Shown one piece after another: positions 62,234-64,000 of a stretch of 64,000 nucleotides of DNA. The position numbers were made by a program, and so were the translations under genes. Source of the stretch: CAZUZS01 sp964624795 (GTDB lineage: Bacteria; Calditrichota; Calditrichia; RBG-13-44-9); the NCBI GenBank assembly GCA_964624795.1, contig CAZUZS010000010.1:26074-90073 (forward strand), in the 5' to 3' direction. Numbering within the stretch: position 1 is the stretch's first letter; each line of letters starts with the position of its first letter. Under the pieces are notes generated by a model. It made no database searches and had not been told where the DNA came from. It saw only the letters and a program-made list of their open reading frames with translations.

Positions 62234-63223
62234 TTAATCGCGGGTTGCCGTACCGTAAATTTGATCTATTAAAAGCTGATTGCGCAAGCCTGTCTCTCCG
62301 GGCATGCTGATCGGCTCATTGAAAAGCAGCGATCGTGAAAAATGATCCAACAATGCGGCATAATAATAGTTATTATGAACCTCTTCTTTTAGGGTAATTT
62401 CGTTCTGTTTAAGATTTATGGTCACTGTGGTTTCCGGCTGATTAAAATTTGAAATATCTAATTTACCCTGCGAACCATAAAATGTCAAGCCGCTTTCCCG
62501 CATGACATCAAAAGAAACATATAGTGAACCGAGAATGTCATCGGCGAATTCCAAAGAAACTACTGCATTTCGTTCGATCTGTTGTGAGTCAAATGCCGGT
62601 CTTAGAAAAGATTGGGTCGCAAGAATCGGCTTATCCAGAATGAACTGCAACAGATCGAGGATGTGTGAGCCGAGATCGGCAACCGGCCCGCCGCCGGAGA
62701 TTTTAGGATTATTCAGCCACGTGCGGTGGGATAAGGACGCATCCAGCCCGAAATGGCCGCTCGCAAACTGAATTTTTCCAAGCTTCCCGGATTGCACAAT
62801 TTCCCTGATTCTTCCAATCGCATCGATGAACCGCATAACATACGCTGCCATCAGTTTCACGCCGTTTTTCGCGCAGGCATCGATCATTTCCTGGCATTCG
62901 GCAGCGTTAAGCGCCATCGGCTTTTCCACCATGACGTGCTTTCCGGCCTCTGCCGCGAAGAGCGTATGCGGCTTGTGCAAAGAGGTGGGAGAACAAACGA
63001 TCACCGCCTGGACCTGGGAATTTTTCACCAGCTCTGCGGGATCGCCGTAAGGAAGAGGAATTCCATATTCGCCGGCTTTCTGAGAGGCTGCAGCAGGGTT
63101 TCGTTTATGAATGGCGACCAATTTGGAATGGGCAGATTTGGAAAATGCCGGAACCAATCTCCTTTCGGCATACCGCCCGAATCCGATGATTCCGTACCGA
63201 ATTGTATTGGTTTTATCTCCCAT
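62234..63223 (-). CDS. Gfo/Idh/MocA-family NAD(P)-dependent oxidoreductase
   Basis: 329 residues. The N-terminal Rossmann domain opens IRYGIIGFGRYAERRLVPAF. The conserved Lys-Pro lies in HVMVEKPMALN. The C-terminal alpha/beta domain includes SGHFGLDASLSHRTWLNNP and GPVADLGSHILDLLQF with the expected His. Substrates of the family are sugars, sugar acids and inositols; nothing specific can be named. GGAGG precedes the ATG. It ends 35 bp before the enoyl-reductase-like gene and may share its transcript. Confidence 0.9.
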   Translation of the reverse strand: MGDKTNTIRYGIIGFGRYAERRLVPAFSKSAHSKLVAIHKRNPAAASQKAGEYGIPLPYGDPAELVKNSQVQAVIVCSPTSLHKPHTLFAAEAGKHVMVEKPMALNAAECQEMIDACAKNGVKLMAAYVMRFIDAIGRIREIVQSGKLGKIQFASGHFGLDASLSHRTWLNNPKISGGGPVADLGSHILDLLQFILDKPILATQSFLRPAFDSQQIERNAVVSLEFADDILGSLYVSFDVMRESGLTFYGSQGKLDISNFNQPETTVTINLKQNEITLKEEVHNNYYYAALLDHFSRSLLFNEPISMPGETGLRNQLLIDQIYGTATRD

Positions 63224-63618
63224 TCGCTTCTGCCTCCGCTCCTCAGATTGAAGTAGCCACAGCGCCTAAAATTTCGCGGTAATAATATATGAATAAAAAG
63301 AGTGAATTCAACAGCCGGCTTGCAGCAAAATAAAACCTGGATTCATTATTATGATTCAGGCTTTATGATTCCGATAGAGATTTGTCACTTATTATACAAA
63401 AGTTTTCACTCCAGGGAACCCGCATACTGGGCACCGCCCGAGTGCGCAAGCGCGGGTCCGTCAATCGCTCCGCCTGGACCGCAAAATCCTTGCAGCCGAT
63501 GTGGAAAACAAAACCGCCCAATTCAATGAAGGAATCCTAACTTTTGGGAAACTTACCTTCGCTTGACATAGATTGCATTAAGCATTTTTAAGGCTCACCT
63601 GTTTCCGCATAATAGCTC
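63224..63618. other. Non-coding stretch left of the palindrome element
   Basis: About 395 bp upstream of the Gfo/Idh/MocA start. A 61-codon open frame without a start codon (about 63381-63564, plus strand) has a protein-like tail (RLDRKILAADVENKTAQF) and could be a gene remnant, but no family is recognised. No promoter could be assigned. No tRNA. Confidence 0.35.
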
Positions 63619-63779
63619 TCATTAACACCGGGATTTGTCCCGGTGAACCGGGAACCACCCTGAATTCTGCGCGCTGCTTCAGCAGCTTCTTTATGACACC
63701 TTCTTTCCCCTCTTTTCGGCTGAAGCCGATTATAATTCCGAGTCTTTCCAACCACCTGGCTGAAGCCAGGTGTTAATGA
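63619..63779. repeat. 161-bp palindrome-rich element with 11-bp perfect terminal inverted repeats
   Basis: The ends TCATTAACACC (63619-63629) and GGTGTTAATGA (63769-63779) are perfect inverted copies. Four hairpins lie inside: CACCGGGA/TCCCGGTG (63626-63645, loop TTTG), GCTGCT/AGCAGC (63673-63686), TCGGCT/AGCCGA (63716-63729) and CACCTGGCT/AGCCAGGTG (63753-63772, loop GA). The last three share a GCTGAAGC-type core (GCTTCAGC on the other strand). No gene fits inside. No target duplication is evident. It resembles a small non-autonomous or REP-like intergenic element, but its copy number elsewhere cannot be seen here. Confidence 0.65.
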
Positions 63780-63876
63780 TATTGGGCTATTTTTCCGGAA
63801 GCATTTTCCTGACACCTGATTTCTCCCATAATGCAACCCTGAAAAAATAGAAGCCAGAAAAATATTTGCTCATGTT

Positions 63877-63999
63877 TTATTCGAATCCATACTCCCCCGG
63901 ACCAGCGGCCCTGCGAACCCATGATTCAAGCTTTCTTCCGGTAACATCATAAACAACAAGTCGGCAGTCTCCGAATCCCCCAGCATTTAAGGAATCTAC
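63877..63999 (-). CDS. End of a protein with a FlgD/type IX-like sorting domain, apparently truncated
   Basis: The frame is open to the window edge, so only the last 40 residues are seen. The visible part (DCRLVVYDVTGRKLESWVRR, then AGPGEYGFE and stop) matches the first strands of the C-terminal sorting domains of type IX cargo. The usual second half (a WDG-type turn and a final GxYxxRL strand) is missing: the stop TAA comes right after GFE. Either the gene is shortened here or a mutation ended it early. The 161-bp palindrome element lies 97 bp downstream of this stop. Confidence 0.55.
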   Translation of the reverse strand, partial: VDSLNAGGFGDCRLVVYDVTGRKLESWVRRAAGPGEYGFE

Positions 64000-64000
64000 C

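Noticed and set aside
63302..63564. Plus-strand frames right of the Gfo/Idh/MocA gene (63302-63529 and a start-less frame at 63381-63564)
   Set aside because: One is short and Pro-rich; the other has a protein-like tail but no start codon and no recognised family. Possible remnant only.
63588..63836. 82-codon minus-strand frame across the palindrome element
   Set aside because: It reads through all four hairpins and both inverted ends; the Arg/Lys-rich product has no family and is explained by the repeat sequence. The element is annotated instead.

Overview
The window reads as ordinary chromosome from a Gram-negative bacterium of the Fibrobacterota-Chlorobiota-Bacteroidota (FCB) type, perhaps a Calditrichota/KSB1- or Ignavibacteria-like lineage. 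Pointers are two PorV/PorQ-type outer-membrane proteins, a secreted protease with a type IX-like C-terminal sorting domain and a second such domain at the right edge. A LapA/LapB pair, a WaaF-like heptosyltransferase and an RND pump show an LPS-type double membrane. The assignment rests on gene content only. Most genes lie on the minus strand. No rRNA, CRISPR array, prophage or complete insertion sequence was seen.

Left part (1-18 kb). The end of a D-3-phosphoglycerate dehydrogenase-like gene with its terminator, pdxS-pdxT (PLP synthesis), a DUF4388 protein with a degenerate receiver, rocD, then guaB-mce-mtgA in very tight spacing. A HAD phosphatase, the secreted zinc protease and the first PorV-like protein follow. 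Next comes the operon dnaE-dtd-PASTA protein-rpe.

Signalling part (18-36 kb). A DinB-like protein, a DUF502 membrane protein and a PAP2 phosphatase precede a partner-switching cassette: STAS antagonist, receiver/anti-sigma kinase fusion, GAF/PP2C phosphatase, and a receiver-HisKA-receiver protein without an ATPase domain. An M1 aminopeptidase and the second PorV-like protein come next. A compact six-gene minus-strand operon (33985 down to 28312) joins lapA, lapB, a SPOR protein, a Crp/Fnr regulator, a histidine kinase that seems to start at ATA, and an MqnA-like binding protein. An LDH-family dehydrogenase carrying the malate-type Arg and a receiver with a C-terminal membrane helix complete this part.

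Middle (36-43 kb). Nucleoside salvage genes are grouped: purine nucleoside phosphorylase (overlapping a CDP-alcohol phosphatidyltransferase), a CNT nucleoside transporter overlapping thymidine kinase, and uridine kinase, with sppA between. Beside them is a small transcription unit with a recognisable promoter, tRNA-Ala(GGC), a possible 50-residue membrane peptide, tRNA-Cys(GCA) and an intrinsic terminator.

Right part (43-64 kb). One adaptor with two different RND permeases, an M50-like membrane protease, a low-molecular-weight phosphatase, TsaC/Sua5, WaaF, a single-domain receiver, a 70-residue protein, an ArsC-like protein that lost its nucleophilic Cys, class I FBPase, a tandem universal stress protein, a cysteine desulfurase-selenophosphate synthetase fusion, a deoxyribonucleotidase coupled to an enoyl-ACP-reductase-like SDR, and a Gfo/Idh/MocA oxidoreductase. 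At the edge are a 161-bp element with 11-bp perfect inverted ends full of palindromes, and the truncated end of a sorting-domain protein.

The most notable items are the desulfurase-SelD fusion, the lapAB-SPOR-Crp-kinase-MqnA-like operon, the tRNA/small-ORF/tRNA unit, the membrane-tethered receiver, the LDH-like enzyme with predicted malate specificity, and the palindromic terminal-repeat element. None is proven to be a new system from sequence alone.
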